A stretch of 64,000 bases of DNA from an uncultured Mucilaginibacter sp. (GTDB lineage: Bacteria > Bacteroidota > Bacteroidia > Sphingobacteriales > Sphingobacteriaceae), in contig CAJYJH010000064.1 of NCBI GenBank assembly GCA_913775265.1, positions 33,384-97,383 on the forward strand, in the 5' to 3' direction. The notes beneath the pieces were generated by a model, which saw nothing but the letters and a program-made list of their open reading frames with translations, made no database searches and was not told where the DNA came from. Numbering within the stretch: the first letter of the stretch is position 1; the number at the start of each line of letters is the position of its first letter. The position numbers and the translations under genes are program-made. Of the stretch, positions 27,019-35,039 are shown piece by piece.

Positions 27019-27735
27019 ATGCACATCACAGAAAGTACCCGGCAGTTAACAGACGGCACCAGCTTTTTTGATATTACTTTGATCGAGGCTGAGCAGTCGG
27101 CGACCACCGTAATTTTTGCAGCAGGGCGCGGCGGTAGCCCGATACGGCATTTGGATTTAATGCGGTTGGTTGCCCGTCGGGGCTGCACGGTAGTAGCGCC
27201 GCATTTTGATATGCTGCCTTCAACAACACCTACACAGCAAGACTTAGAAATACGCCTCAGGCAGCTCGAGCTTGTTTTAAGCCAATATGCGCCCACAAAT
27301 CAGCCTATGGCAGGTATTGGCCATTCGATAGGCGCTGTAATGTTGCTGTTACTGGCAGGTGCCAAAGCCCATACCTTCGCTGGGCATGAAGTAACAGCTA
27401 ACGCCAAATGGAGTTTTGACAGATTAGCCCTACTGGCGCCCGCGGTCGATTTTTTCAGGCACCCAGAGGCATCAGTTGATGTTGATGCTCGCATTCACCT
27501 GCGCGCCGGCAACCGGGATACGATCGTAACGCCAAACCGTGTATTAGCGTTTAAAAATATGCTGCCCGATCAATCAAAAATAGAGTTTTACTTAGACGAA
27601 GATGCCGGGCATTTCAGTTACATGAATGAGTTGCCACCCCATGTAGAAGATTGCCAGCCAAACCGGAAAACTTTTCTATCTGTTTTGGCTGAGGAAGTAG
27701 GGGCGTTTGTGACGCAGCATGCAATGTTGTTATAA
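27019..27735 (+). CDS. Alpha/beta hydrolase
   Basis: This is a 238-residue cytoplasmic protein. The nucleophile elbow is 'GIGHSIGAVML' (G-H-S-I-G, Ser about 104), the oxyanion region is 'FAAGRGG', and the catalytic His is in 'DEDAGHFSYM'. Residues around 'IHLRAGNRDTIVTPNR' would supply the acid. The overall order fits dienelactone hydrolase or chlorophyllase-like enzymes. The substrate is unknown. It is a single gene. Confidence 0.8.
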   Translation: MHITESTRQLTDGTSFFDITLIEAEQSATTVIFAAGRGGSPIRHLDLMRLVARRGCTVVAPHFDMLPSTTPTQQDLEIRLRQLELVLSQYAPTNQPMAGIGHSIGAVMLLLLAGAKAHTFAGHEVTANAKWSFDRLALLAPAVDFFRHPEASVDVDARIHLRAGNRDTIVTPNRVLAFKNMLPDQSKIEFYLDEDAGHFSYMNELPPHVEDCQPNRKTFLSVLAEEVGAFVTQHAMLL

Positions 27736-27990
27736 AACTGTTTTTTTGTTTATAGCGGTCATCAAAATTTGTGTTCGTGAGAAAGCAGCCTCAAAAACGG
27801 CCATACCAAACCGGACAGGCACCCACTCTTACTACGCATTATTACCGATGGACAGGCTTAAAGGTGGAACCATTGCCCCAAAAACTAAAGCTAACTAACA
27901 GCCAATTTGAGGCACATTAAATTATGCTGCCGGGCAATATTATTTCATTAAACTTTATAAATTTGCCCTGCTACCTATCTTAATCTGCTC

Positions 27991-28083
27991 ATGCAAAGGC
28001 TCCGTCACTTTATCGGCTATCACAAAAACCTGGCTAAGCTCATTTTAAAAATACTACTGCACAGGGTAAAGGACGTACATTAA
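27991..28083 (+). CDS. Possible 30-residue basic peptide
   Basis: The ATG-to-TAA frame MQRLRHFIGYHKNLAKLILK... (10 more residues) encodes an amphipathic, strongly basic peptide. It lies in a 680-base stretch that otherwise holds only a family B repeat. There is no homology evidence, and chance is possible. Confidence 0.25.
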   Translation: MQRLRHFIGYHKNLAKLILKILLHRVKDVH

Positions 28084-28215
28084 GTTGTGTTGAAAACACT
28101 TTAGCTCGATCGCGTTTAAACAGTCTTTAAATAGGAGAGGTTTCTAAATTGTCTACATAGAGACTGAGGTTGATGTTATTAAAATAGGCGTCGAGAATAA
28201 TAAAAATCTAAGGCA

Positions 28216-28322
28216 GCCATGCTGAGTTTATTTCAGCATCTTATCAGACAGGCTGACCGCAATGTCCTGATTCTTCCAGATTTGCTAGTTAGCGCGTGGG
28301 AGGCCGACCTTCGTTGGTACGA
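28216..28322 (-). repeat. MITE-like family B copy 2
   Basis: This is an inverted copy of family B, beginning CATGCTGAgtttaTTTCAGCATC and ending GGCCGACCTTCGTTGGTACGA. Its right end is more diverged than in other copies. Confidence 0.7.
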
Positions 28323-28436
28323 TTAATTTAAACAATAATAACGTAGTGACATCTTCGCAACCGACATCAATACCTCTCTGGTAAAACCATCGTATCCCCG
28401 CCAATTCTTCTTAACTTGCTGATCAATACTAACCTT

Positions 28437-29732
28437 ATGAACGTTTCCGCCTCTTTGCAAGTTAACCACTGGAACATCGGTCAGCTTGTGGCCTTCAGGT
28501 TTTTTACGCTGCTGTTTGTGTGGTTTATTTTGCTCAACCCCAATGTGGTAGCGCCGTTGGTATACCCGTTTGCATTATTAATCAAGGCTCCGGTAGACTG
28601 GCTGAGCAATACGGTAGCACAATCGGTATTTCATATCAAAGCTCCTTTAAGCAACAACATAACCGGCAGCGGCGACCGGCAGATTGATTTTATACACTTG
28701 TTTGTAGCTTTTACGCTTACGGTGGCAGGCACAATTGTATGGTCGGCGGTTGATTACCGGCGGCACAGTTATAACCGGGCGCTGTACTGGGTAACCGTTT
28801 TGGTGCGCTATTACCTGGCCCTTACCATGATTGAGTATGGCATGGTCAAACTGTTCAAGTTCCAGTTTCCGGATCTCACAGAGCGCCGGCTTACACAGCG
28901 CTACGGCGAGTCGTCGCCCATGGGGTTGGCCTGGCGGTTTTTGAGCTATTCTACGGCGTATAATTATTTTATGGGTTTTGCCGAAATTAGTGGGGCCTTG
29001 TTATTACTCTTCAGGCGCACGGTTACGTTGGGCGCCATCCTTACTTTTTTTGTATCATTAAACATCATGGCCATTAACTACTGCTTTGATGTGCCGGTCA
29101 AAATCCTGTCGACCGCGCTGGTAGTGATGAGCTTTTTCTTGCTGGCGCTGGATGCCCGTCCGCTCATCAACTTTTTTATTTTGGGTAAACCTGCCGGGGC
29201 GCCTGCCAAGCTCAAACCCGGGTTTAAACGCCGGTGGGTTGGCATCACCGCCCTGGTTGTTAAATGCCTGGTGCTGCTGTTTGTGGTGTTTACCGCCACC
29301 ATGAGCACCGTGCAATACCTGTATGCCAAACAAAAAGCTACCGAAGTAAAAAGCGGCTATTATAACGTGGTTAAATATCACGAACCCGGCAAGCCTAATG
29401 CCCAAACCGGTACTAACGCAAGCCGCTGGCAAAAGGTAACGCTCACGCCCGATTCGCTCAGTATAAACCTGGTTAATGGTGAGCGCATTGCCCGCGCCTG
29501 TAATATTGATGCCGCAGGCAATCAGCTCATCTGCTTTAAGCCTAACCAGCGCGAAACCGACTTTACCCTGAAGTACAGAACATCCAAAGCAGGCGGACTA
29601 ACCCTGAGAGGTAAATTTATGGGGCATAAATTGATAACCCGTCTTGCTTTGCTAAGCGCATATCATCCCGACTCAACCCTGCTCATGAACCGCGGCTTTC
29701 ATTGGATAAACGAGGTGCCATTTAATAGGTAG
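28437..29732 (+). CDS. DoxX-like multi-spanning membrane protein
   Basis: The ATG at 28437 is preferred over a TTG seven codons upstream. The 431-residue protein has about seven membrane helices in its first 290 residues, with DoxX-like features ('TMIEYGMVKLFKFQFPD' and 'FMGFAEISGALLLLFRRTVTLGAILTFFVSLNIMAINYCFDVPVK'). A soluble domain of about 130 residues follows after the last helix. The family is linked to redox or membrane stress in some bacteria. The soluble tail is not recognised. Monocistronic. Confidence 0.7.
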   Translation: MNVSASLQVNHWNIGQLVAFRFFTLLFVWFILLNPNVVAPLVYPFALLIKAPVDWLSNTVAQSVFHIKAPLSNNITGSGDRQIDFIHLFVAFTLTVAGTIVWSAVDYRRHSYNRALYWVTVLVRYYLALTMIEYGMVKLFKFQFPDLTERRLTQRYGESSPMGLAWRFLSYSTAYNYFMGFAEISGALLLLFRRTVTLGAILTFFVSLNIMAINYCFDVPVKILSTALVVMSFFLLALDARPLINFFILGKPAGAPAKLKPGFKRRWVGITALVVKCLVLLFVVFTATMSTVQYLYAKQKATEVKSGYYNVVKYHEPGKPNAQTGTNASRWQKVTLTPDSLSINLVNGERIARACNIDAAGNQLICFKPNQRETDFTLKYRTSKAGGLTLRGKFMGHKLITRLALLSAYHPDSTLLMNRGFHWINEVPFNR

Positions 29733-30110
29733 CCAATTAGTAAATGAGTGAGTTTTAAATGAGTGAATGTTTCAAATGTGCAGATATGCAAATGTGCAGA
29801 TGAGGTGTTGGATGTGCAGGTGTGCAAATTTGCGGGTGTGCAGATGAGAATTAATCGCTTTTTTCTTGGCTCTTGGTTCTTAGCTCTCGTATCCCGCTGT
29901 CATTCCGAACGGTAGTGAGAAATTTTGATACTTCCGACTTGAATATCAGACGTTCTCGCATCTGAGCGTTTGGCACTCTTTCAAGTAAATAATGGTAATA
30001 GCCGCCTATACATCGTTATGTAAATTATCAGCTAAACAGACGGCTGAAGATGGCCATCATGTCGTCAGCATTTATAAAAACAACCGCTGTTCTGCACACT
30101 GATGGGGGAG

Positions 30111-30410
30111 CTACCAATACTTCACATTGGCCGAGAATAGCGACGACATGGCCAGGTAAGAGCGTTCTTCGGTCTGCGGTTTACTGTCTGCTGCTGATGG
30201 TAGCTGTACACTGGGCGCAATAACAACGTTTGGTAAGCTGGCGTCCGGTTCCGACAGGGCCTCTTTAAACTTCCTGAAGCTATCAGCTAAATTAGAATTT
30301 TGGCTGTTTAAAACATAGGTTTCAAGTTCGTGTAATGAATGTTGAAAGTCTGCTGATGCATCAATGCCGGATTGTACCTGCATAGGCAAAATTTTTTCCG
30401 AAATTTTCAT
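30111..30410 (-). CDS. Small hypothetical protein
   Basis: This is a 99-residue soluble protein without signal peptide. It is helical in the first half ('FQHSLHELETYVLNSQNSNLADSFRKFKEAL') and Pro/Ser-rich in the second. No family is recognised. An AT-rich tandem repeat lies 80-135 bases upstream. It could be a substrate of a secretion or modification system, but no such genes are nearby. Confidence 0.5.
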   Translation of the reverse strand: MKISEKILPMQVQSGIDASADFQHSLHELETYVLNSQNSNLADSFRKFKEALSEPDASLPNVVIAPSVQLPSAADSKPQTEERSYLAMSSLFSANVKYW

Positions 30411-30491
30411 AGGTGAAATGATTTATAGTAGGTGCTTGTTTATGGTATAAACTTAAATCAAATAATATAATACGCCAAATCTTATGCTTAA

Positions 30492-30546
30492 AATACCTAT
30501 TTTATTTATGAATAATACCTATTTTATTTATGAATAATACGTATTT
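30492..30546. repeat. AT-rich tandem repeat
   Basis: AATACCTATTTTATTTATGAAT occurs twice without spacing (22-base unit), followed by a partial third copy AATACGTATTT. It lies between two divergent genes. Confidence 0.8.
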
Positions 30547-30641
30547 AAACGTTAATATTAAAATACAGGTTTAAGTACGTGGTACACGCCCCACAAGGTG
30601 AATAATCATCAAAAACACTATATTGATGTGCAATTAAAAAT

Positions 30642-31414
30642 ATGGTACAGCACAGCTTTGCAACAAGGGTAGTCAGCGTTCTTAAAAACGATCAATCGGT
30701 ACTGGGTTTGGCCGTAGCCGGGTCGTGGCTGAGCAACGAGATAGACGAATGGTCGGACCTGGATCTGATCATCGTAACCCGGCACAGCATCATTGCCAAC
30801 AAGGCACAGATGGTAGCCTATGCCGAACGTTTTGGCCATTTGCTATCGGCCTTTACCGGCGAGCATGTAGGTGAGCCCCGCTTGCTTATTTGCCTTTATA
30901 ACGACCCATTGCTGCATGTAGACATTAAGTTTGTGACGCTGGATAAGTTTAAGGATAGGGTAGAAAACCCGGTGGTGCTGCTGGATACCGATCAGCAGCT
31001 TCAGGATGTTATACAGGCCACCCGTCCGCATTTCCAGATGCCTGATTACCAATGGATAGAAGACCGGTTTTGGACCTGGATACATTATGCCCTGCTAAAA
31101 GTGGGCCGTGGCGAATACGTGGAGGCGCTTGATTTTTTGGGTTACACTTACGCATGGTAGTTTTTGGCCCGCTGCTGCACATTTAAAACAACAACCTGCC
31201 CCGCGGAGTGCGCAAAGTAGAAGCCCAGCTCAGCGCCCCGGATTTTAAAGCCCTGCAAAACACACTGGCCAGCAACCAAAAAGCATCTTTGCTAACCGCC
31301 TTACAAAACAGCGTAATGTTATACCGCAGCCTGCGCCAAGATTTGTTTCAAGACAACATCCAGTTAAACCAGGCAGAAGATGCCGTTATGGACTATTTTG
31401 AAAAGATGCAGTAA
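30642..31414 (+). pseudogene. Nucleotidyltransferase (MNT/aminoglycoside-adenylyltransferase-like) pseudogene
   Basis: The first frame (30642-31160) encodes a nucleotidyltransferase N-terminus with motif 'AGSWLSNEIDEWSDLDLII' (GS...DxD). It breaks in a T6 tract near 31131. One extra T would continue into 'LHLRMVVFGPLLHI', which then hits TAA (31184-31186) before 'NNNLPRGVRKVEAQL...' up to 31414. Two lesions, an indel and a substitution, make real decay likely. The intact protein would be about 257 residues. Confidence 0.75.
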
Positions 31415-31556
31415 ATGATATGACGGTTAAATGTAAGTTCAATCACGTTATAGCTGCGACAAATTCTTTTAATTAATGAGGTTTACGCAGTTACAAAGCT
31501 AAAAAGAGGGTTTTGATTGACAGTCAACTGTATCGCTATTCTTGATAACGACATGC

Positions 31557-31795
31557 AAATTCACTCACTCATGCTTTTATACTCAATTGCTCATTAGTCA
31601 TATTGTTAAGCCTGTCAGGCGTTCACCCGTCCTGAAGAGATGGCTTCGTACATCGCCATGACGTGCCATTTTGCACTCATTCGCTCATTCAAAACTCACT
31701 CATTGGCTAAACATTCACTCACTGGCTACCATCTGCACACCTGCACCTGAAAAACATTTACTCATTGGCTAAACATTCACTCATTGGCTTCCCAT
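31557..31795. repeat. Family E element with TCACTCATT-type low-complexity flanks
   Basis: The core 'AAGCCTGTCAGGCGTTCACC...GAAGAGATGGCTTCGTAC' (31610-31653) matches in reverse the core at about 46565-46608. Both copies are flanked by multiple short repeats of the type CTCATTCAAAACTCACTCATTGG. The right flank runs into the 3' end of the HxlR gene. No gene. Confidence 0.6.
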
Positions 31796-32137
31796 CGCCG
31801 CAAGCGCCCATTTTGCCATGGCATCAATCACAGGCAGTAGCCCCTTACCGCTGGCCGTTAAGCTGTAAATTACAAACGGCGGAACCACAGGCTTACTTTC
31901 GCGCAAAACCAAGCCGTCGGCTTCTAACTGCTTTAGCTGCTGTATTAGTACTTTTTCGGTAATGGCCGGTACGGCACGCTTAAGTTCGCCGTAGCGCTTA
32001 GGGGCTGTGCCCAGGTGGTACAACAAGATGGGTTTCCAGTAATTGCCTATACGTTCCATGGTAAAGGTAACGGGGCATTGCTCCAGAGCTATGCGTTTAT
32101 TTTCTTGTATGGTAGATGCTTCTTTGATCGCCGTCAT
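31781..32137 (-). CDS. HxlR-family transcriptional regulator
   Basis: The start at the internal ATG (about 32137) is preferred over an upstream TTG. The 118-residue winged helix has the HxlR order: 'CPVTFTMERIGNYWKPILLYHLGTAPKRYGELKRAVPAITEKVLIQQLKQLEADGLVLRE' then 'VIYSLTASGKGLLPVIDAMAKWA'. The Cys in 'EQCPV' is the redox-sensing Cys of QorR-type members. It is divergent from the NmrA-like gene, which it likely controls. The intervening 78 bases carry TACTT/AAGTA half-sites. Confidence 0.9.
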   Translation of the reverse strand: MTAIKEASTIQENKRIALEQCPVTFTMERIGNYWKPILLYHLGTAPKRYGELKRAVPAITEKVLIQQLKQLEADGLVLRESKPVVPPFVIYSLTASGKGLLPVIDAMAKWALAAMGSQ

Positions 32138-32215
32138 GGTGCCTACTTTAGGGTAAGTACTTGTATAAAAGTAAGTGCAAATATACCTTTGTTTCGACAA
32201 ATAAAAAATACAACC

Positions 32216-33097
32216 ATGAAAATCACTATCGCCGGATCATTAGGCAACATCAGCAAATCATTAGCACAGCAATTAATTAACGCAGGTCATGCAGTTACTA
32301 TCATCACCAGCAGTGCAGATCGTAAACCGGCTATCGAAGCGCTGGGAGCACAAGCCGCTATAGGCTCAGTAAGTGATGCCGCGTTTTTAACACAGGCATT
32401 TACCGGCGCCGATGCCGTTTACACCATGACGCCACCTAACCTGGGAGGTGCCAACATTGTAGCCAACACTGCAAAAGCAGGCGGCGCTTACGCCGATGCC
32501 ATCAAAGCATCGGGCGTTAAACGTGTAGTAATGCTGAGCAGCATTGGTGCCGACCAGCCCGAGGGTACCGGCCCCATTAAAGGCCTGCACCAGATTGAAG
32601 AATTGTTTAAGCAACAACTCCAGGGCGTTAACATTACTTTTTTAAGGGCAGGATTTTTTTACAACAACCTGTTTAACGATGTGCCGCTCATCAAAAACGC
32701 TCACATCATGGGCAGCAATTACCCGGCGGATGCTGCAATGCCGCTGGTACACCCGCAAGATATAGCCGCCGCCGCTGCCGACGAGTTGCAACGGCCGGGC
32801 AACGGTACCGGGGTGCGCTACATCATCAGCGATGTAAAAACCGGAAGCGAAATTGCTGCAGCCCTGGGCCAGGCTATCGGCGAGCCTAACTTACCCTTCG
32901 TAGAGTTTACAGATGAGCAGGCCCTGCAAGGCATGCAATCGGCCGGGTTGCCAACCGAGGTGGCCGAACTGTACACCGAGATGGGCCGCGGTTTCCGGAC
33001 CGGCGTCATCCCCGGTCATTTCCGCAGCAGCAATGCCCCGGTAACCGGCAGCGTAAAACTGGAGCAGTTTGCTAATGAGTTTAAAGAGAAATTTTAA
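32216..33097 (+). CDS. NmrA-like NAD(P)-binding protein
   Basis: The ATG at 32216 gives a 293-residue atypical SDR. The N-terminal Rossmann motif 'KITIAGSLGNISKSLAQQL' has the GxxGxxG-like spacing of NmrA proteins. It also has 'GADAVYTMTPPNLGG' and 'GVKRVVMLSSIGADQPEG'. Such proteins are quinone reductases (QorB-like) or NAD(P)H sensors. The divergent HxlR gene supports a quinone or aldehyde stress role. Confidence 0.88.
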   Translation: MKITIAGSLGNISKSLAQQLINAGHAVTIITSSADRKPAIEALGAQAAIGSVSDAAFLTQAFTGADAVYTMTPPNLGGANIVANTAKAGGAYADAIKASGVKRVVMLSSIGADQPEGTGPIKGLHQIEELFKQQLQGVNITFLRAGFFYNNLFNDVPLIKNAHIMGSNYPADAAMPLVHPQDIAAAAADELQRPGNGTGVRYIISDVKTGSEIAAALGQAIGEPNLPFVEFTDEQALQGMQSAGLPTEVAELYTEMGRGFRTGVIPGHFRSSNAPVTGSVKLEQFANEFKEKF

Positions 33098-33318
33098 GGA
33101 GAATTAGGGAGTTTGTGAGGAGGCGGGTAGTATTTATGCTCGCCTCTCATTTGACGAATTAAAAATTATAATTTAAGTATCAGTTATAACAAGGTGCTGT
33201 ATTAGCTTTAATCTGACTGGCAATATATGTACTGCAAGCGTTTTGAAAGTATCATTTAATATAAGTAAAAGTTATTTTCCGACATAGGGGAAATATCAGT
33301 TATTTTTATAATCGTCCA

Positions 33319-34014
33319 GTGGAAAGATACGTGATGTCTGGTTGTATATCATTAATGAATATGATAGAAACTACACTTTTGTCAAAAACAATGAATTATG
33401 TCTTGCAGGCCTTAAATAACGTACCCGAACAATACTATACTCAACCTAAGGCAAAATTAGTTCATGGTAAGCTTATTGTGTCAGAAGATATTACCAATAG
33501 TGAAAGCACGTTTTCGCATCAACTGCAACCTTCAATAGAGCTATTATTTACGAGAAATAGCTTTCATATCGACAAGCAATTTGAAACGGAAATATCAAAA
33601 CAAATAATTTTTAGCAATGATGAAAAATTGGCAACATATGGGCCAACGTTTAATCAGCTGTATGGCAAAGATGATTCAGAAGATCAGGAGTTTTACGCTA
33701 TTCCGGATATTGTGATCCATGCCGGGAATGATGATTTTCAGAAAAAAAATCAATTATTTATTGCCGAATTAAAGACCAATCGAAATCTTTCGTCGGGTTC
33801 GTTTAATATAGACCTTTTCAAAACTGCACTTTATCACAACGATTTTTTATTCTCTTACTCAGCCTTTGTAATTGTAAATGTACCGGTTACAAAAGTACGT
33901 AAGATGTTCCAATCGTATGTAGAACAAGGGTATTTTTTACCAACACGTAAGGGAATGTATATTATTGTAAAATCCGATTTCGAAAGTGCAGCAAGAGTGT
34001 TTTTAATTAACTAA
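33319..34014 (+). CDS. PD-(D/E)XK nuclease-like hypothetical protein
   Basis: This 231-residue AT-rich gene has the core 'IPDIVIHAGNDDFQKKNQLFIAELKTN', with D130 and E150-x-K152, in the D-(x)n-E-x-K spacing of the restriction-endonuclease-like fold. Several possible starts lie in the first 25 codons. The flanking 'LQPSIELLFTRNSF' and C-terminal 'FSYSAFVIVNVPV' would supply core strands. There is no methylase or partner nearby. It may be an orphan defence or mobile-element nuclease (inference). Confidence 0.6.
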   Translation: MERYVMSGCISLMNMIETTLLSKTMNYVLQALNNVPEQYYTQPKAKLVHGKLIVSEDITNSESTFSHQLQPSIELLFTRNSFHIDKQFETEISKQIIFSNDEKLATYGPTFNQLYGKDDSEDQEFYAIPDIVIHAGNDDFQKKNQLFIAELKTNRNLSSGSFNIDLFKTALYHNDFLFSYSAFVIVNVPVTKVRKMFQSYVEQGYFLPTRKGMYIIVKSDFESAARVFLIN

Positions 34015-34024
34015 CCCCAGCTCA

Positions 34025-34696
34025 CTACTTGCTCTTATTACCATATTTGCGGTTTAAAATATCATAAGCAATCCACCCTACACGGTAAGCTACATCATTT
34101 TTATAGGATATCGGATCGTAGTACTCGATTCGACAGTTATCTTTTTTAACCATTAATCGCAAGGTTGTATCTTTAGGATTTTGTTCGTGACAAAAACCAA
34201 TATGATGCATGTATTCATGACAAAGATTAACCGCCAGCCGTATATCAGCAGGTAAATGACACATATCGTTGTAAATGTTTTGATAATACGCAGTAGTTAG
34301 GCTTTGACATGGGACAGTTGCTCCCAATGCTCCACTCTTCTTTTGCATATCGAGATCAAGAAAGTCTGATTTTTTGTTAAACAATATGCTAAGTACCTGC
34401 TCACCTGAAATACCTCTCTGGAAGCTTTTTCTTCCCGGGCCGCAGGATTTACATAATGTTTTCACAGGAAAACTGAGTTTTTGAAGAGAATCCTGAAACT
34501 CTTGCGAACTAAAAAGATCGGATGCTACAGCAAAGGCTTTTACAGATTCTGCTTTATATTGCTGCTTAAGCGATTCGTCGTAGCATGTAAAATTGCGCAT
34601 ATTGATTGAGATTTTTTGCTGGGCACAAATGGTAGTATGCGTTGTCAAAAGCAATATAGATACAATAATATTTGCTGCAACATTATAATGTTTCAT
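34025..34696 (-). CDS. Secreted metzincin-type (astacin-like) metalloprotease
   Basis: This is a 223-residue protein with a signal peptide (cleavage near TICAQ). The zinc motif HExxHxxGFxHE is exact: H160, E161, H164, G167, F168, H170, E171. It is the astacin-type extended motif. Many Cys residues in the mature part (38, 82, 85, 130, 146, 159, 169) suggest disulfides. It is shorter than typical astacins, and no Met-turn is obvious beyond 'LRLMVKK'. It is AT-rich like the PD-(D/E)XK gene with which it converges. Confidence 0.7.
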   Translation of the reverse strand: MKHYNVAANIIVSILLLTTHTTICAQQKISINMRNFTCYDESLKQQYKAESVKAFAVASDLFSSQEFQDSLQKLSFPVKTLCKSCGPGRKSFQRGISGEQVLSILFNKKSDFLDLDMQKKSGALGATVPCQSLTTAYYQNIYNDMCHLPADIRLAVNLCHEYMHHIGFCHEQNPKDTTLRLMVKKDNCRIEYYDPISYKNDVAYRVGWIAYDILNRKYGNKSK

Positions 34697-35039
34697 TGTA
34701 ACGTTTTTTTAGGTTTTTGAAATAAAAAATAATATATAACATGTGAATAAAAAAAGTATTTTCAATATTATTTATATGTTTTGTTCGAACTGCTGTCGCC
34801 AGGTAGTAGTGGTTATAGCGTTTGTTGTTTTTACCTCCGTTGAGAGACTTTTTTGAGCTTAATTATGTATGATTGAGTTTTGATTTACTAATCACCCAAT
34901 CACACTTTAATCCAATCCTCCTCAAAATTACCCAATACAAATACTATCTTAGCCGAAATTGATTGTCAAGCCTTGCTAATCATGTCAACCCAGGCATCCG
35001 GCAGCATGGCCTACCATCATCCATCCGATACTGTATTTT

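Noticed and set aside
32015..32215. Extension of the NmrA-like gene to an upstream start
   Set aside because: The extension overlaps the divergent HxlR gene and lacks any motif. The Rossmann motif starts right at ATG 32216.
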